Positions 10,210-21,062 of a stretch of 64,000 nt of DNA are shown one piece after another. Source of the DNA: Pseudomonas syringae. Its GTDB lineage: Bacteria > Pseudomonadota > Gammaproteobacteria > Pseudomonadales > Pseudomonadaceae. The stretch covers positions 54,141-118,140 of the forward strand of contig NZ_WKCB01000008.1 of assembly GCF_021606685.1 (NCBI RefSeq), in the 5' to 3' direction. Each line of letters begins with the position of its first letter. The first letter of the stretch is position 1. Position numbers and translations under genes: made by a program. Below the pieces are notes generated by a model. That model was not told where the DNA came from. It did not search any database and worked only from the letters and a program-made list of their open reading frames with translations.

Positions 10210-10300
10210 AGGTGGGTAAGCCCTGAAGGTAGCGTCGTAATTACCTGTAGGGCCGTTTCACGTAGAAAAAAGATAACCCCCCTGTGGATTATTTTTATGC

Positions 10301-11245
10301 TCAACCGGCGTGCTTCACCGACACCCAATAACGAGTGAAATATTTCACCTGGATCGGCAGGGTCGCTTGCAGGTTGGCCAGCACCGCATCGGTCGCATCC
10401 AGGCGCAAGGTGCCGGACACACGCAACCGCGCCGAAGCCAGATCGCACTGCAGCACACCCGGGCGATAGCGGGCGAGTTCGTCGATGACATCCCCAAGCC
10501 GGGCGTCCAGTACGATCAGTTGCCCGTCGACCCAGGCCGCCTGCGCACCGCCATAGAGATGGTTGGGCCCGACATTTCGGCGATCGAAGTCAGCACTTTC
10601 TCCCGCGCCGAGTAGCCGGCCGCGATCGGGTTGATCGGCGGGGGATACCTCTACCCGATCCTCCAGAACACCTACACGCGTGACATCCGCCAACTGACGC
10701 ACCGTAAACCGCGTGCCCAATGCCTGGATTCGGCCCTGGCGAGTTTCGACATAGAACGGCGTTTGCCCCCCGAACTTGCCAGTGTGGATAAGAACCTCGC
10801 CTTCGCGCAGGCGGATCAGACGCTGGTGCCCATCGAACACCACATCAATCGCGGTGTTGGTGTTGAGATCAACCCGCGTGCCATCGGCCAACTCGAGATG
10901 CCGGCGTTTACCCACAGCGGTGCGGTAGTCGGCCCACACACTGCCCAAGGGCGTATGTTGCTGAACATTCCAACCCAGGTAGCCGGTGCCGCCGAGTACC
11001 AGCATCCACTTGAGTACCTGGCGACGTTGTTGCTTGGTCGATAATGCGCGGCGGGTGAAGTCCTGAGGCATGGCACCCAGGCTGCGTTGCAACTGCTCCA
11101 TCTGGTTCCATGCCGCCTGGTGCGACGGATCGCCATTGAGCCATTGTTGCCAGGCATGGCGCTCGGCCGGTGTAGGTGGCTGGGATTGAAATTGTACGTA
11201 CCAGGTGGCGGCCGCCTCGAAAGTCTTGCGATCAGGGGCGGCCAT
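10301..11245 (-). CDS. FecR-family anti-sigma / sigma-activating regulator
   Basis: An inner-membrane regulator that binds its sigma factor in the cytoplasm and the STN domain of the receptor in the periplasm. Starting at ATG 11245 (MAAPDRKTFEAAATWYV) it has 314 residues. An N-terminal DUF4880-type region (about 8-50, ERHAWQQWL) is followed by one membrane segment (about 79-95, KWMLVLGGTGYLGW). The periplasmic FecR domain has the conserved LADGTRVDLNTNTAIDV and GTRFTV motifs, then a C-terminal STN-interacting region. Start and sigma stop overlap by one base (TAATG), so the pair is translationally coupled. A longer frame from 11272 is less likely. Confidence 0.92.
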   Translation of the reverse strand: MAAPDRKTFEAAATWYVQFQSQPPTPAERHAWQQWLNGDPSHQAAWNQMEQLQRSLGAMPQDFTRRALSTKQQRRQVLKWMLVLGGTGYLGWNVQQHTPLGSVWADYRTAVGKRRHLELADGTRVDLNTNTAIDVVFDGHQRLIRLREGEVLIHTGKFGGQTPFYVETRQGRIQALGTRFTVRQLADVTRVGVLEDRVEVSPADQPDRGRLLGAGESADFDRRNVGPNHLYGGAQAAWVDGQLIVLDARLGDVIDELARYRPGVLQCDLASARLRVSGTLRLDATDAVLANLQATLPIQVKYFTRYWVSVKHAG

Positions 11246-11751
11246 TACAGGCTGGCCATGATCAGCGAACATTCGGTCAGGGCGCGAACCATGTGCTTCT
11301 TCACAGTGGTCAGTGATACCTGCAGGTGGTCAGCGATCTGTTGATAAGTCAGGCCGTCGATCTGCGACAGCATGAAGATCCGTCGTGCGCGTTCCCCAAG
11401 GCCGGTGAGGGCTTTATCCACAGACACCAAGGTTTCGATGATGATCGCCTTGTCTTCTTCGCTGATGGCCGTGGCTTCAGGCCGCTCTGCCAATGTCTGC
11501 AGGTAGGCCTGTTCAATCGCGTGTCGCCGGTAACGGTCGATTACCAGGCCCCTGGCGATGGTTGCGAGATAGTCCCGCGGCTCCAGGATCTGCGCCGCAT
11601 GGCGCCCACCGAGAATGCGCACGAACGTATCGTGCGCCACATCAGCCGCATCGCAGGCGTTATGCAATTTACCTTTGAGCCACCCGTGCAGCCACGAATG
11701 GTGCTGTTCATAGATGTGCTGGACCGCAGCCGTGTGTGAAGGAGGGGACAT
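11245..11751 (-). CDS. FecI-type extracytoplasmic-function sigma factor
   Basis: An iron-starvation ECF sigma factor of about 168 residues. Region 2 includes DAADVAHDTFVRIL and DYLATIARGLVIDRYRR; region 4 has the helix-turn-helix LTYQQIADHLQVSLTTVKKH. Start taken at ATG 11751 (MSPPSHTAAVQ). An in-frame TTG at 11763 would add four residues; neither has a good ribosome binding site. A Fur box lies 20 bases upstream. It should direct transcription of the receptor at 7789-10209 when the cognate siderophore is present. Confidence 0.92.
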   Translation of the reverse strand: MSPPSHTAAVQHIYEQHHSWLHGWLKGKLHNACDAADVAHDTFVRILGGRHAAQILEPRDYLATIARGLVIDRYRRHAIEQAYLQTLAERPEATAISEEDKAIIIETLVSVDKALTGLGERARRIFMLSQIDGLTYQQIADHLQVSLTTVKKHMVRALTECSLIMASL

Positions 11752-11770
11752 AGGGCATGACAAGGCAGGT

Positions 11771-11792
11771 TAATGATAATCGCTATTATTAA
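11771..11792 (-). promoter_or_regulatory. Fur box upstream of fecI-like sigma gene
   Basis: The segment TAATGATAATCGCTATTATT (11771-11790) is an imperfect inverted repeat closely matching the Fur consensus GATAATGATAATCATTATC. It sits 20 bases before the sigma start, so iron-replete Fur should repress the fecI-fecR pair, as in other FecI systems. Confidence 0.8.
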
Positions 11793-11890
11793 CTGCCCTG
11801 TGGTTTTCTCACAATAGGGCTCTTTTTACCGTGCTCTCCACCGAGTCGACCGATATCGGTGGCGTCGTCGTGGGCGAAATTCGGCTTTTC

Positions 11891-12179
11891 TGTGGATTAA
11901 GCCCTGTGAATAACCGCCCTTGTGCCCAGTTGATAACAGGGCTTGAAACCTGAGTAAAAACCCCTCTGTGGATAACCAGCTGTTTAATCCACAGGCTTAA
12001 AGCACTTATCCAAGGGCCTCATTGGCACATGACCACAGACTTTTGAATCGCTGTACACATTGTAAACAAAGGCCTGTAGAGATCTATCCACAGAAATGGT
12101 GCTCAGTAGAAATAAACATAAAAACAAAGATTTAATAAATTTCTCTCTTTTAATTTCTATTGTCCGTGATTCATCCACA
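11891..12179. other. Second DnaA-box cluster with AT-rich stretch upstream of mnmG
   Basis: The 550-base gap before mnmG holds no credible gene. It contains one exact DnaA box (TGTGGATAA 11967-11975) and five one-mismatch boxes: TGTGGATTA 11891-11899, TGTGAATAA 11905-11913, TAATCCACA 11985-11993, CTATCCACA 12084-12092 and TCATCCACA 12171-12179. An AT-rich block lies at about 12105-12160. This mirrors the composition of oriC at 3255-3750. It may be an accessory or second replicator, a DnaA titration site, or DnaA control of mnmG. A 64-codon leftward frame (11984-12178) in the AT-rich part is judged spurious. Confidence 0.7.
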
Positions 12180-12203
12180 GCTGGTTAAATTTTGTGCAAA
12201 GGG

Positions 12204-12232
12204 TTCTTTAGGAAGGGCTAAGTCCCTATACT
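12204..12232 (+). promoter_or_regulatory. Probable promoter of mnmG-rsmG-parAB
   Basis: TATACT at 12227-12232 is a strong -10. The hexamer 17 bases upstream, TTCTTT at 12204-12209, is a weak -35. The start codon of mnmG is 72 bases downstream. Confidence 0.45.
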
Positions 12233-12304
12233 TGCCGCCAAAGCTCTAAAACTCTTTCAACAAACAATTCCTGATTACCTACATAAGCAGGCACGAGGTG
12301 CGTG

Positions 12305-14197
12305 GTGGATTTCCCTTCCCGTTTTGAAGTGATCGTCATCGGCGGCGGTCATGCCGGTACCGAGGCAGCACTGGCGTCAGCACGCATGGGCGTAAAAACC
12401 CTGTTGCTCACGCACAACGTGGAAACCCTCGGTGCCATGAGTTGCAACCCTGCTATCGGTGGGATTGGCAAAAGCCATCTGGTCAAGGAAATCGATGCCC
12501 TTGGCGGCGTCATGGCCATGGCCACCGACAAAGGCGGTATTCAATTTCGCGTGCTCAACAGCCGCAAAGGCCCGGCCGTGCGTGCTACCCGGGCACAAGC
12601 CGACCGCATCCTGTACAAGGCCGCAGTCCGCGAAACCCTGGAAAACCAACCGAACCTGTGGATATTTCAACAAGCAGCCGATGACCTGATCGTCGAACAG
12701 GACGTAGTGAAGGGTGTTGTCACGCAAATGGGTCTGCGTTTCTTCGCAGAATCCGTTGTGTTGACCACCGGAACGTTCCTGGGCGGACTTATCCACATCG
12801 GCATGCAGAACTATTCCGGCGGTCGCGCGGGTGATCCGCCGTCGATCGCTTTGGCAAAACGCTTGCGTGAATTGCCGCTGCGCGTCGGCCGCCTGAAAAC
12901 CGGGACCCCGCCGCGTATCGACGGGCGTTCTGTGGATTTCTCGGTGATGACCGAGCAAGCCGGCGATACGCCGATTCCGGTGATGTCGTTCATGGGCTCC
13001 AAAGAACAACACCCGAAACAGGTGAGCTGCTGGATCACTCACACCAATGCGCGCACCCACGAAATCATTGCCGCGAACCTCGATCGTTCGCCGATGTATT
13101 CCGGGGTGATCGAAGGTATCGGCCCGCGTTATTGCCCGTCGATCGAAGACAAGATCCACCGCTTTGCCGACAAGGAAAGCCACCAGGTCTTTATCGAGCC
13201 GGAAGGTCTGACTACCCACGAGCTGTACCCGAACGGCATTTCCACTTCCCTGCCGTTCGATGTGCAAATCCAGATCGTGCAATCGATCCGTGGCATGGAA
13301 AACGCCCACATCGTGCGGCCGGGCTATGCCATCGAATACGACTACTTCGACCCGCGTGACCTGAAATACAGCCTGGAAACCAAAGTCATCGGCGGTCTGT
13401 TCTTCGCTGGGCAAATCAACGGCACCACCGGTTACGAAGAAGCCGGTGCCCAAGGTTTGCTGGCCGGGACCAACGCTGCATTGCGCGCCCAGGGCAAAGA
13501 CAGCTGGTGCCCGCGTCGCGACGAGGCGTATATCGGCGTGTTGGTTGACGACCTGATTACCCTGGGTACCCAGGAACCGTACCGGATGTTTACCTCCCGG
13601 GCCGAATATCGCCTGATCCTGCGTGAAGACAACGCCGACCTGCGCCTGACCGAAAAAGGTCGAGAGCTTGGGTTGGTCGATGACGCGCGTTGGGCAGCTT
13701 TCTGCAAAAAACGCGAAAGCATCGCGCTCGAAGAGCAGCGTCTGAAAAGTACCTGGGTTCGCCCCGGCACCGAGCAGGGCGATGCGATTGCAGAAAAATT
13801 CGGCACGCCGCTGACCCACGAGTACAACCTGCTGAACCTGCTGTCGCGTCCGGAAATCGACTACGCTGGTCTGGTCGAAGTGACAGGCCAGGGCGCAGAA
13901 GACCCACAGGTCGCCGAGCAGGTCGAAATCAAGACCAAGTACGCCGGTTACATTGACCGCCAACAGGATGAGATCGCTCGCTTGCGCGCCAGTGAAAACA
14001 CCAAGCTGCCTGTGGATATCGACTACACCGGGATTTCCGGGCTGTCGAAAGAAATTCAAAGCAAGCTGGGGATAACTCGTCCGGAAACCCTGGGCCAGGC
14101 TTCGCGCATTCCCGGCGTCACGCCGGCAGCCATTTCGCTGTTGATGATTCATTTGAAAAAACGCGGCGCGGGCCGTCAGTTGGAGCAAAGCGCTTGA
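12305..14197 (+). CDS. mnmG: tRNA uridine-5-carboxymethylaminomethyl modification enzyme MnmG (GidA)
   Basis: This FAD- and NADH-dependent partner of MnmE modifies U34 of tRNA. With a GTG start at 12305 it has 630 residues ([20 protein letters not shown]; the GAGG at 12295-12298 gives better spacing to 12305 than to the GTG at 12302). The FAD-binding [10 protein letters not shown], the conserved [16 protein letters not shown] and the second family motif [14 protein letters not shown] are present. The C-terminal domain ends [13 protein letters not shown]. It overlaps rsmG by 4 bases. Exact DnaA boxes occur nearby (11967) and inside (12789-12797). Confidence 0.98.
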   Translation: MDFPSRFEVIVIGGGHAGTEAALASARMGVKTLLLTHNVETLGAMSCNPAIGGIGKSHLVKEIDALGGVMAMATDKGGIQFRVLNSRKGPAVRATRAQADRILYKAAVRETLENQPNLWIFQQAADDLIVEQDVVKGVVTQMGLRFFAESVVLTTGTFLGGLIHIGMQNYSGGRAGDPPSIALAKRLRELPLRVGRLKTGTPPRIDGRSVDFSVMTEQAGDTPIPVMSFMGSKEQHPKQVSCWITHTNARTHEIIAANLDRSPMYSGVIEGIGPRYCPSIEDKIHRFADKESHQVFIEPEGLTTHELYPNGISTSLPFDVQIQIVQSIRGMENAHIVRPGYAIEYDYFDPRDLKYSLETKVIGGLFFAGQINGTTGYEEAGAQGLLAGTNAALRAQGKDSWCPRRDEAYIGVLVDDLITLGTQEPYRMFTSRAEYRLILREDNADLRLTEKGRELGLVDDARWAAFCKKRESIALEEQRLKSTWVRPGTEQGDAIAEKFGTPLTHEYNLLNLLSRPEIDYAGLVEVTGQGAEDPQVAEQVEIKTKYAGYIDRQQDEIARLRASENTKLPVDIDYTGISGLSKEIQSKLGITRPETLGQASRIPGVTPAAISLLMIHLKKRGAGRQLEQSA

Positions 14198-14838
14198 GTT
14201 CGTTGGTCACCTCGCAACACGCCGAAGAATTATCCACAGGGGCACGCCAATTGGGCGTCGACCTGACCCCGGCCCAGCACGAATTGCTGTTGGGCTACCT
14301 GGCCCTGTTGATCAAATGGAACAAGGCTTACAACCTCACGGCGGTTCGCGACCCGAATGAAATGGTTTCGCGTCATTTGCTCGACAGCTTGAGCGTAATG
14401 CCGTTTATCGAAAACGGTCGCTGGCTTGACGTGGGCAGCGGTGGCGGCATGCCTGGCATCCCGCTGGCCATCCTGTTTCCTGACTCGAACGTGACCTGCC
14501 TGGACAGCAACGGCAAGAAAACCCGCTTTCTGACCCAGGTCAAACTCGAACTCAAACTGGACAACCTGCAGGTTATCCACAGCCGTGTTGAAGCCTTCAC
14601 GCCTGAACTGCCGTTTAACGGAATTGTTTCCCGGGCATTCAGCAGCATGGAGAACTTCAGCAACTGGACGCGTCACCTCGGTGACCGCGACACCCGTTGG
14701 CTGGCAATGAAGGGCGTTCATCCAAGCGACGAGCTGTTAGCATTGCCGGCAGACTTCCACCTCGATAGCGAACATGCCTTGGCCGTACCCGGTTGCCAAG
14801 GCCAACGCCATCTGCTGATACTGCGCCGCACGGCATGA
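14194..14838 (+). CDS. rsmG: 16S rRNA (guanine527-N7)-methyltransferase RsmG (GidB)
   Basis: An AdoMet-dependent enzyme making m7G527 in 16S rRNA; loss gives low-level streptomycin resistance in other bacteria. It has 214 residues with the Rossmann motif [17 protein letters not shown] (about 78-94), and ends [10 protein letters not shown]. Translation begins at a TTG whose last bases overlap the mnmG stop (TTGA), so expression is probably coupled to mnmG. Two exact DnaA boxes lie inside (14230-14238 and 14573-14581). Confidence 0.97.
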   Translation: MSSLVTSQHAEELSTGARQLGVDLTPAQHELLLGYLALLIKWNKAYNLTAVRDPNEMVSRHLLDSLSVMPFIENGRWLDVGSGGGMPGIPLAILFPDSNVTCLDSNGKKTRFLTQVKLELKLDNLQVIHSRVEAFTPELPFNGIVSRAFSSMENFSNWTRHLGDRDTRWLAMKGVHPSDELLALPADFHLDSEHALAVPGCQGQRHLLILRRTA

Positions 14839-14856
14839 TTGGGAACACAAGCAAGA

Positions 14857-15654
14857 ATGGCTAAGGTATTCGCGATAGCGAACCAGAAAGGTGGCGTGGG
14901 TAAAACCACCACCTGCATCAACCTCGCAGCATCCCTGGTCGCCACCAAGCGCCGGGTGCTGTTGATCGACCTCGATCCACAGGGCAACGCCACCATGGGT
15001 AGCGGTGTGGATAAACACGGCCTGGAAAACTCGGTCTACGACTTGCTGATTGGCGAGTGCGACCTGGCCCAGGCCATGCACTACTCCGAGCACGGTGGTT
15101 ATCAACTGCTGCCGGCCAACCGCGATTTGACCGCCGCGGAAGTGGTGCTGCTGGAAATGCAGATGAAAGAAAGCCGTCTGCGCAGCGCATTGGCACCGAT
15201 CCGTGAAAACTACGATTACATTCTGATCGACTGCCCACCGTCGCTGTCGATGCTCACGCTCAACGCGCTGGTGGCCGCCGATGGGGTGATTATCCCGATG
15301 CAGTGCGAGTACTTTGCGCTGGAAGGGTTGAGCGACCTTGTGGATAACATCAAGCGTATCGCCGAGTTGCTCAACCCGAACCTGCAGATCGAAGGCCTGT
15401 TGCGGACCATGTATGACCCGCGCCTGAGCCTGATGAACGACGTGTCGGCGCAGCTCAAGGAACACTTCGGTGATCAGCTGTACGACACCGTTATCCCGCG
15501 CAACATCCGTTTGGCCGAAGCGCCAAGCTATGGGATGCCTGCGCTGGCGTACGACAAATCGTCGCGTGGCGCCATTGCCTACCTGGCGCTCGCCGGTGAG
15601 ATGGTTCGCCGTCAACGCCGCAACTCACGCACCGCTGCAGCCCAGCCAATTTAA
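14857..15654 (+). CDS. parA: Chromosome-partitioning ATPase ParA (Soj)
   Basis: A Walker-type ATPase that binds the nucleoid and moves ParB-parS complexes. Starting at ATG 14857 (MAKVFAIANQKGG) it has 265 residues. The deviant Walker A is KGGVGKTTT (about residues 11-19), followed by DLDPQGNATMGSG and DCPPSLSMLTLNAL. An in-frame codon at 14839 would add six residues and is not preferred. It precedes parB by 9 bases, and both follow mnmG-rsmG. Two exact DnaA boxes lie inside (15006-15014, 15339-15347). Confidence 0.97.
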   Translation: MAKVFAIANQKGGVGKTTTCINLAASLVATKRRVLLIDLDPQGNATMGSGVDKHGLENSVYDLLIGECDLAQAMHYSEHGGYQLLPANRDLTAAEVVLLEMQMKESRLRSALAPIRENYDYILIDCPPSLSMLTLNALVAADGVIIPMQCEYFALEGLSDLVDNIKRIAELLNPNLQIEGLLRTMYDPRLSLMNDVSAQLKEHFGDQLYDTVIPRNIRLAEAPSYGMPALAYDKSSRGAIAYLALAGEMVRRQRRNSRTAAAQPI

Positions 15655-15663
15655 GGAATCCCC

Positions 15664-16536
15664 ATGGCCGTCAAGAAACGAGGTCTCGGACGTGGACTGG
15701 ATGCACTGTTGAGTGGTCCGACCGTCACATCGCTTGAAGAACAAGCGGTGCAGGCCGACGAGCGCGAGCTGCAGCACCTGCCCCTGGACCTGATCCAGCG
15801 AGGCAAATACCAGCCACGCCGCGACATGGACCCTCAGGCGCTGGAAGAGCTGGCCAACTCGATCAAGGCTCAAGGCGTGATGCAGCCGATCGTGGTGCGC
15901 CCGATCGGCAGCGGTCGTTTTGAAATCATCGCCGGCGAACGCCGCTGGCGTGCCAGCCAGCAGGCTGGCAAAGAAACCATCCCGGCGATGGTGCGCGATG
16001 TGCCGGATGAAACCGCCATCGCCATGGCGTTGATCGAGAACATCCAGCGTGAAGACCTCAACCCGATCGAAGAAGCGATCGCGTTGCAGCGTTTGCAGCA
16101 AGAGTTCCAGCTGACCCAGCAACAAGTGGCCGAGGCGGTGGGCAAGTCCCGCGTTACCGTGTCCAACTTGCTGCGCCTGATTGCGCTGCCGGAAGTCATC
16201 AAGACCATGTTGTCCCACGGCGACCTGGAAATGGGCCACGCCCGTGCTTTGCTCGGTTTGCCGGAAAATCAACAGGTTGAAGGGGCGCGACACGTTGTCG
16301 CACGAGGGCTCACCGTTCGTCAGACCGAGGCACTGGTTCGCCAGTGGCTCAGCGGCAAACCTGCACCGGTCGAAACGGTCAAAACTGATCCGGATATCGC
16401 CCGTCTCGAACAGCGGCTGGCCGAGCGCCTAGGCTCTGCGGTGCAAATTCGCCACGGCAAGAAAGGCAAAGGCCAATTGGTGATCGGGTATAACTCGCTC
16501 GATGAGCTTCAGGGCGTCCTTGCCCACATCCGCTGA
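15664..16536 (+). CDS. parB: Chromosome-partitioning protein ParB (Spo0J)
   Basis: A parS-binding CTPase clamp. It has 290 residues. The N-terminal KKRGLGRGLDALL is the ParA-interacting basic motif. The CTP-binding domain has GKYQPRRDMD and the box II sequence AGERRWRAS. The helix-turn-helix DNA-binding part has VGKSRVTVSNLLRLIALP, and the C-terminal dimerisation segment ends LDELQGVLAHIR. Its binding sites in this window are at 135-150 in recF and, with a one-base arm difference, at 56999-57014. Confidence 0.98.
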   Translation: MAVKKRGLGRGLDALLSGPTVTSLEEQAVQADERELQHLPLDLIQRGKYQPRRDMDPQALEELANSIKAQGVMQPIVVRPIGSGRFEIIAGERRWRASQQAGKETIPAMVRDVPDETAIAMALIENIQREDLNPIEEAIALQRLQQEFQLTQQQVAEAVGKSRVTVSNLLRLIALPEVIKTMLSHGDLEMGHARALLGLPENQQVEGARHVVARGLTVRQTEALVRQWLSGKPAPVETVKTDPDIARLEQRLAERLGSAVQIRHGKKGKGQLVIGYNSLDELQGVLAHIR

Positions 16537-16581
16537 AACATTTGCTTATGTAGCGCGTGATCGGAAATCACTACCCGGCAG

Positions 16582-16610
16582 TTGAATAGGGGCAGAACCG
16601 CCCCTATACT
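16582..16610 (+). promoter_or_regulatory. sigma70 promoter of the atp operon, with palindrome in its spacer
   Basis: TTGAAT (16582-16587) and TATACT (16605-16610) are 17 bases apart, a near-consensus pair. The spacer is almost exactly filled by the inverted repeat AGGGGC (16588-16593) / GCCCCT (16600-16605), which may be an operator or just a GC-rich spacer. atpI starts 74 bases downstream. Confidence 0.75.
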
Positions 16611-16684
16611 CTGCGCGCATTTTGTCGGCACAAATTATGCCAAGTTATTGATTTCCGGCAGCCGACCATTGAGGAGCAAGAGTG

Positions 16685-17978
<1,294 letters not shown>

Positions 17979-18002
17979 GGCCAGTCTCGACTAGTCTGAT
18001 GT

Positions 18003-18024
18003 CCTTCCCGGTGAAACGGGAAGG
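18003..18024 (+). other. Stable hairpin in the atpB-atpE spacer
   Basis: Perfect 8-bp stem CCTTCCCG / CGGGAAGG with loop GTGAAA, without a following T run, so not an ordinary terminator. It is followed by an AT-rich leader (about 18045-18100) and a strong GGGAGGA ribosome binding site before atpE. A role in RNA processing or in raising c-subunit output is likely by analogy with E. coli atpE. Confidence 0.7.
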
Positions 18025-18097
18025 TGGGCCCTACCGGGCTATGAAACGATTTGTTTTACCGCTTTAAAATCTAAAAAACCTAAACCATACGACGTAA

Positions 18098-18368
<271 letters not shown>

Positions 18369-18370
<2 letters not shown>

Positions 18371-18392
18371 TCACTCGAATTTTCGAGTGATT
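18369..18392 (+). other. Perfect hairpin at the atpE-atpF junction
   Basis: A 10-bp perfect stem AATCACTCGA / TCGAGTGATT with loop ATTT begins at the atpE stop codon. It lacks a T tract and the operon continues, so it may stabilise the upstream atpE message or dampen read-through. Confidence 0.7.
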
Positions 18393-18426
18393 GGGGTGAT
18401 GGACAACGAATGAGCGAGGTGTTGGC

Positions 18427-18897
18427 GTGAACATTAATGCAACCCTGATTGGCCAATCCGTTGCGTTCTTCATTTTTGTAGTGTTTTGCATGAAGTTCGT
18501 GTGGCCTCCGGTCATCGCGGCTTTGCACGAACGTCAGAAGAAGATCGCGGATGGTTTGGACGCTGCCAGCCGTGCAGCTCGCGACCTGGAGTTGGCCCAA
18601 GAGAAAGTGGGTCATCAACTGCGCGATGCTAAAGCACAGGCAGCTGAAATCATTGAGCAAGCCAAGAAACGCGGTAACCAGATCGTCGAAGAGGCTGTTG
18701 AAAAAGCCCGCGTCGAAGCTGACCGTGTGAAGGCTTCGGCTCATGCCGAGATCGAACAGGAACTGAACGGCGTCAAAGACGCGCTGCGTGCCCAACTGGG
18801 TGCTCTGGCGGTCGGCGGTGCTGAGAAGATCCTCGGTGCCACAATCGATCAAAACGCGCACGCGGAGCTGGTTAATAAACTGGCTGCTGAAATTTAA
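18427..18897 (+). CDS. atpF: F1Fo ATP synthase subunit b
   Basis: The peripheral-stalk subunit, 156 residues from a GTG start ([20 protein letters not shown]). One N-terminal membrane helix (about 7-25) is followed by a long charged coiled coil rich in Ala/Glu/Lys (about 30-140), the normal form. It follows atpE by 56 bases containing a perfect hairpin, and precedes atpH by 12 bases. Confidence 0.97.
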   Translation: MNINATLIGQSVAFFIFVVFCMKFVWPPVIAALHERQKKIADGLDAASRAARDLELAQEKVGHQLRDAKAQAAEIIEQAKKRGNQIVEEAVEKARVEADRVKASAHAEIEQELNGVKDALRAQLGALAVGGAEKILGATIDQNAHAELVNKLAAEI

Positions 18898-18909
18898 GCG
18901 AGGGCGATC

Positions 18910-19446
18910 ATGGCAGAACTGACCACGTTGGCCCGACCTTACGCTAAGGCAGCCTTCGAGCACGCCCAGGCCCACCAGCAACTGGCCTCTTGGTCAGCCA
19001 TGCTCGGCCTGGCTGCAGCAGTGTCGCAAGACGACACCATGCAGCGCGTGCTCAAGGCCCCGCGCCTGACGAGCGCAGACAAGGCCGCCACTTTTATTGA
19101 AGTGTGCGGCGACAAGTTTGATGTGAAAGTGCAGAACTTCATCAATGTCGTTGCCGAAAACGACCGTCTCCCGCTTCTGCCGGAGATTGCCGCTCTGTTC
19201 GACCTGTACAAGGCCGAGCAAGAGAAATCGGTAGACGTTGAAGTCACCAGTGCTTTCGCATTGAACCAAGAACAGCAAGACAAACTCGCCAAGGTTCTCA
19301 GTGCACGACTCGACCGGGAAGTGCGCCTGCAAGTTGCGGAAGACAAGTCCCTCATTGGGGGCATTGTCATTCGCGCCGGCGACCTGGTTATCGATGGCTC
19401 GGTTCGCGGCAAACTCGCGAGCCTTGCCGAAGCATTGAAATCTTGA
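18910..19446 (+). CDS. atpH: F1Fo ATP synthase subunit delta
   Basis: This subunit connects the F1 head to the b-dimer. 178 residues, with the N-terminal helical bundle ([19 protein letters not shown]) and the C-terminal signature [22 protein letters not shown] (given here as two overlapping motifs, [11 protein letters not shown] and [10 protein letters not shown]). atpA starts 21 bases downstream. Confidence 0.97.
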   Translation: MAELTTLARPYAKAAFEHAQAHQQLASWSAMLGLAAAVSQDDTMQRVLKAPRLTSADKAATFIEVCGDKFDVKVQNFINVVAENDRLPLLPEIAALFDLYKAEQEKSVDVEVTSAFALNQEQQDKLAKVLSARLDREVRLQVAEDKSLIGGIVIRAGDLVIDGSVRGKLASLAEALKS

Positions 19447-19467
19447 GTTTGAAGGGGCAGCAGAGCA

Positions 19468-21012
19468 ATGCAGCAACTCAATCCTTCCGAAATAAGTGAA
19501 ATTATCAAGGGCCGCATCGACAAGCTCGATGTGACCTCCCAAGCCCGTAACGAAGGCACTGTCGTCAGCGTATCTGACGGCATCGTGCGGATTCACGGTC
19601 TGGCCGACGTAATGTACGGCGAGATGATCGAGTTTCCGGGCGGCGTCTACGGTATGGCCCTCAACCTGGAGCAAGACTCCGTAGGTGCCGTTGTATTGGG
19701 CGCATACACCAGTCTGGCTGAAGGCATGAGCGCCAAGTGCACAGGCCGCATCCTGGAAGTTCCGGTTGGTAAGGAACTGCTGGGTCGCGTAGTCGACGCA
19801 CTGGGTAACCCTGTTGACGGCAAAGGTCCACTGGGCAACACCGAGACCGACGCGGTCGAGAAAGTTGCTCCAGGCGTGATCTGGCGTAAGTCGGTAGACC
19901 AGCCTGTACAGACTGGCTACAAGGCTGTCGATGCCATGATCCCTGTCGGCCGTGGCCAGCGTGAGCTGATCATCGGTGACCGTCAGATCGGTAAAACCGC
20001 TCTGGCGATCGACGCGATCATCAACCAGAAGAACAGCGGCATTTTCTGCGTCTACGTAGCCATCGGTCAGAAGCAATCGACCATCGCCAACGTGGTTCGC
20101 AAGCTGGAAGAAAACGGCGCCCTGGCCAACACGATCATCGTGGCTGCCAGTGCTTCGGAATCTCCTGCGCTGCAATTCCTGGCACCGTACTCCGGTTGCA
20201 CCATGGGTGAATTCTTCCGCGACCGCGGTGAAGACGCGCTGATCGTTTATGACGATCTGTCCAAGCAAGCAGTGGCTTACCGCCAGATTTCCCTGCTGCT
20301 GCGCCGTCCACCAGGCCGTGAAGCTTACCCAGGCGACGTGTTCTATCTCCACTCCCGTCTGCTGGAGCGCGCATCCCGCGTTTCGGAAGAGTACGTAGAG
20401 AAGTTCACCAACGGCGCAGTGACCGGCAAAACCGGTTCCCTGACCGCACTGCCGATCATCGAAACCCAGGCTGGCGACGTTTCCGCGTTCGTTCCGACCA
20501 ACGTGATTTCCATCACCGACGGTCAGATCTTCCTGGAATCGGCCATGTTCAACTCGGGCATCCGCCCTGCAGTGAACGCCGGTGTTTCGGTATCCCGTGT
20601 GGGTGGTGCCGCTCAGACCAAGATCATCAAGAAGCTTTCCGGTGGTATCCGTACCGCTCTGGCTCAGTACCGTGAACTGGCGGCATTCGCCCAGTTCGCT
20701 TCTGACCTGGACGAAGCGACCCGTAAGCAACTTGAGCATGGTCAGCGCGTTACCGAGCTGATGAAGCAGAAGCAATACGCCCCAATGTCGATCGCTGACA
20801 TGGCGTTGTCGCTGTATGCCGCTGAGCGTGGGTTCCTGACTGACGTCGAAATCACCAAGGTCGGCAGCTTCGAACAAGCGCTGATTGCTTACTTCAACCG
20901 CGATCATGCCGACTTGTTGGCCAAGATCAACGTGAAGGGTGACTTCAATGACGAAATCGACGCTGGCCTCAAAGCCGGTATCGAGAAGTTCAAGGCCACC
21001 CAAACCTGGTAA
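19468..21012 (+). CDS. atpA: F1Fo ATP synthase subunit alpha
   Basis: The regulatory nucleotide-binding subunit of F1, 514 residues, usual length. P-loop [13 protein letters not shown] (about 169-181) and the family signature near [14 protein letters not shown] (about 363-376) are visible. The N terminus [14 protein letters not shown] binds delta. It is followed by a hairpin (21019-21040) before atpG. Strong codon bias leaves long antisense open frames here, notably 18994-21075, which are not genes. Confidence 0.99.
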   Translation: MQQLNPSEISEIIKGRIDKLDVTSQARNEGTVVSVSDGIVRIHGLADVMYGEMIEFPGGVYGMALNLEQDSVGAVVLGAYTSLAEGMSAKCTGRILEVPVGKELLGRVVDALGNPVDGKGPLGNTETDAVEKVAPGVIWRKSVDQPVQTGYKAVDAMIPVGRGQRELIIGDRQIGKTALAIDAIINQKNSGIFCVYVAIGQKQSTIANVVRKLEENGALANTIIVAASASESPALQFLAPYSGCTMGEFFRDRGEDALIVYDDLSKQAVAYRQISLLLRRPPGREAYPGDVFYLHSRLLERASRVSEEYVEKFTNGAVTGKTGSLTALPIIETQAGDVSAFVPTNVISITDGQIFLESAMFNSGIRPAVNAGVSVSRVGGAAQTKIIKKLSGGIRTALAQYRELAAFAQFASDLDEATRKQLEHGQRVTELMKQKQYAPMSIADMALSLYAAERGFLTDVEITKVGSFEQALIAYFNRDHADLLAKINVKGDFNDEIDAGLKAGIEKFKATQTW

Positions 21013-21018
21013 GCCGCA

Positions 21019-21040
21019 GCGGGAGCCGCAAGGCTCCCGC
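21019..21040 (+). other. GC-rich tetraloop hairpin between atpA and atpG
   Basis: Perfect 9-bp stem GCGGGAGCC / GGCTCCCGC closed by the GCAA tetraloop, a very stable GNRA type. No T run follows. One of four such structures at atp gene junctions. Confidence 0.75.
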
Positions 21041-21062
21041 TTGCTAACCTGATAGGTGTTAC

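Noticed and set aside
10254..10270. GTTTCACGTAGAAA resembling parS upstream of the TonB receptor
   Set aside because: Breaks the palindrome on one side (TAGAAA instead of TGAAAC/TGGAAC); two clean parS cores exist elsewhere.
11984..12178. 64-codon leftward frame (MDESRTIEIKREKF) before mnmG
   Set aside because: Lies in the AT-rich DnaA-box region, no ribosome binding site, composition follows the AT block rather than a gene.
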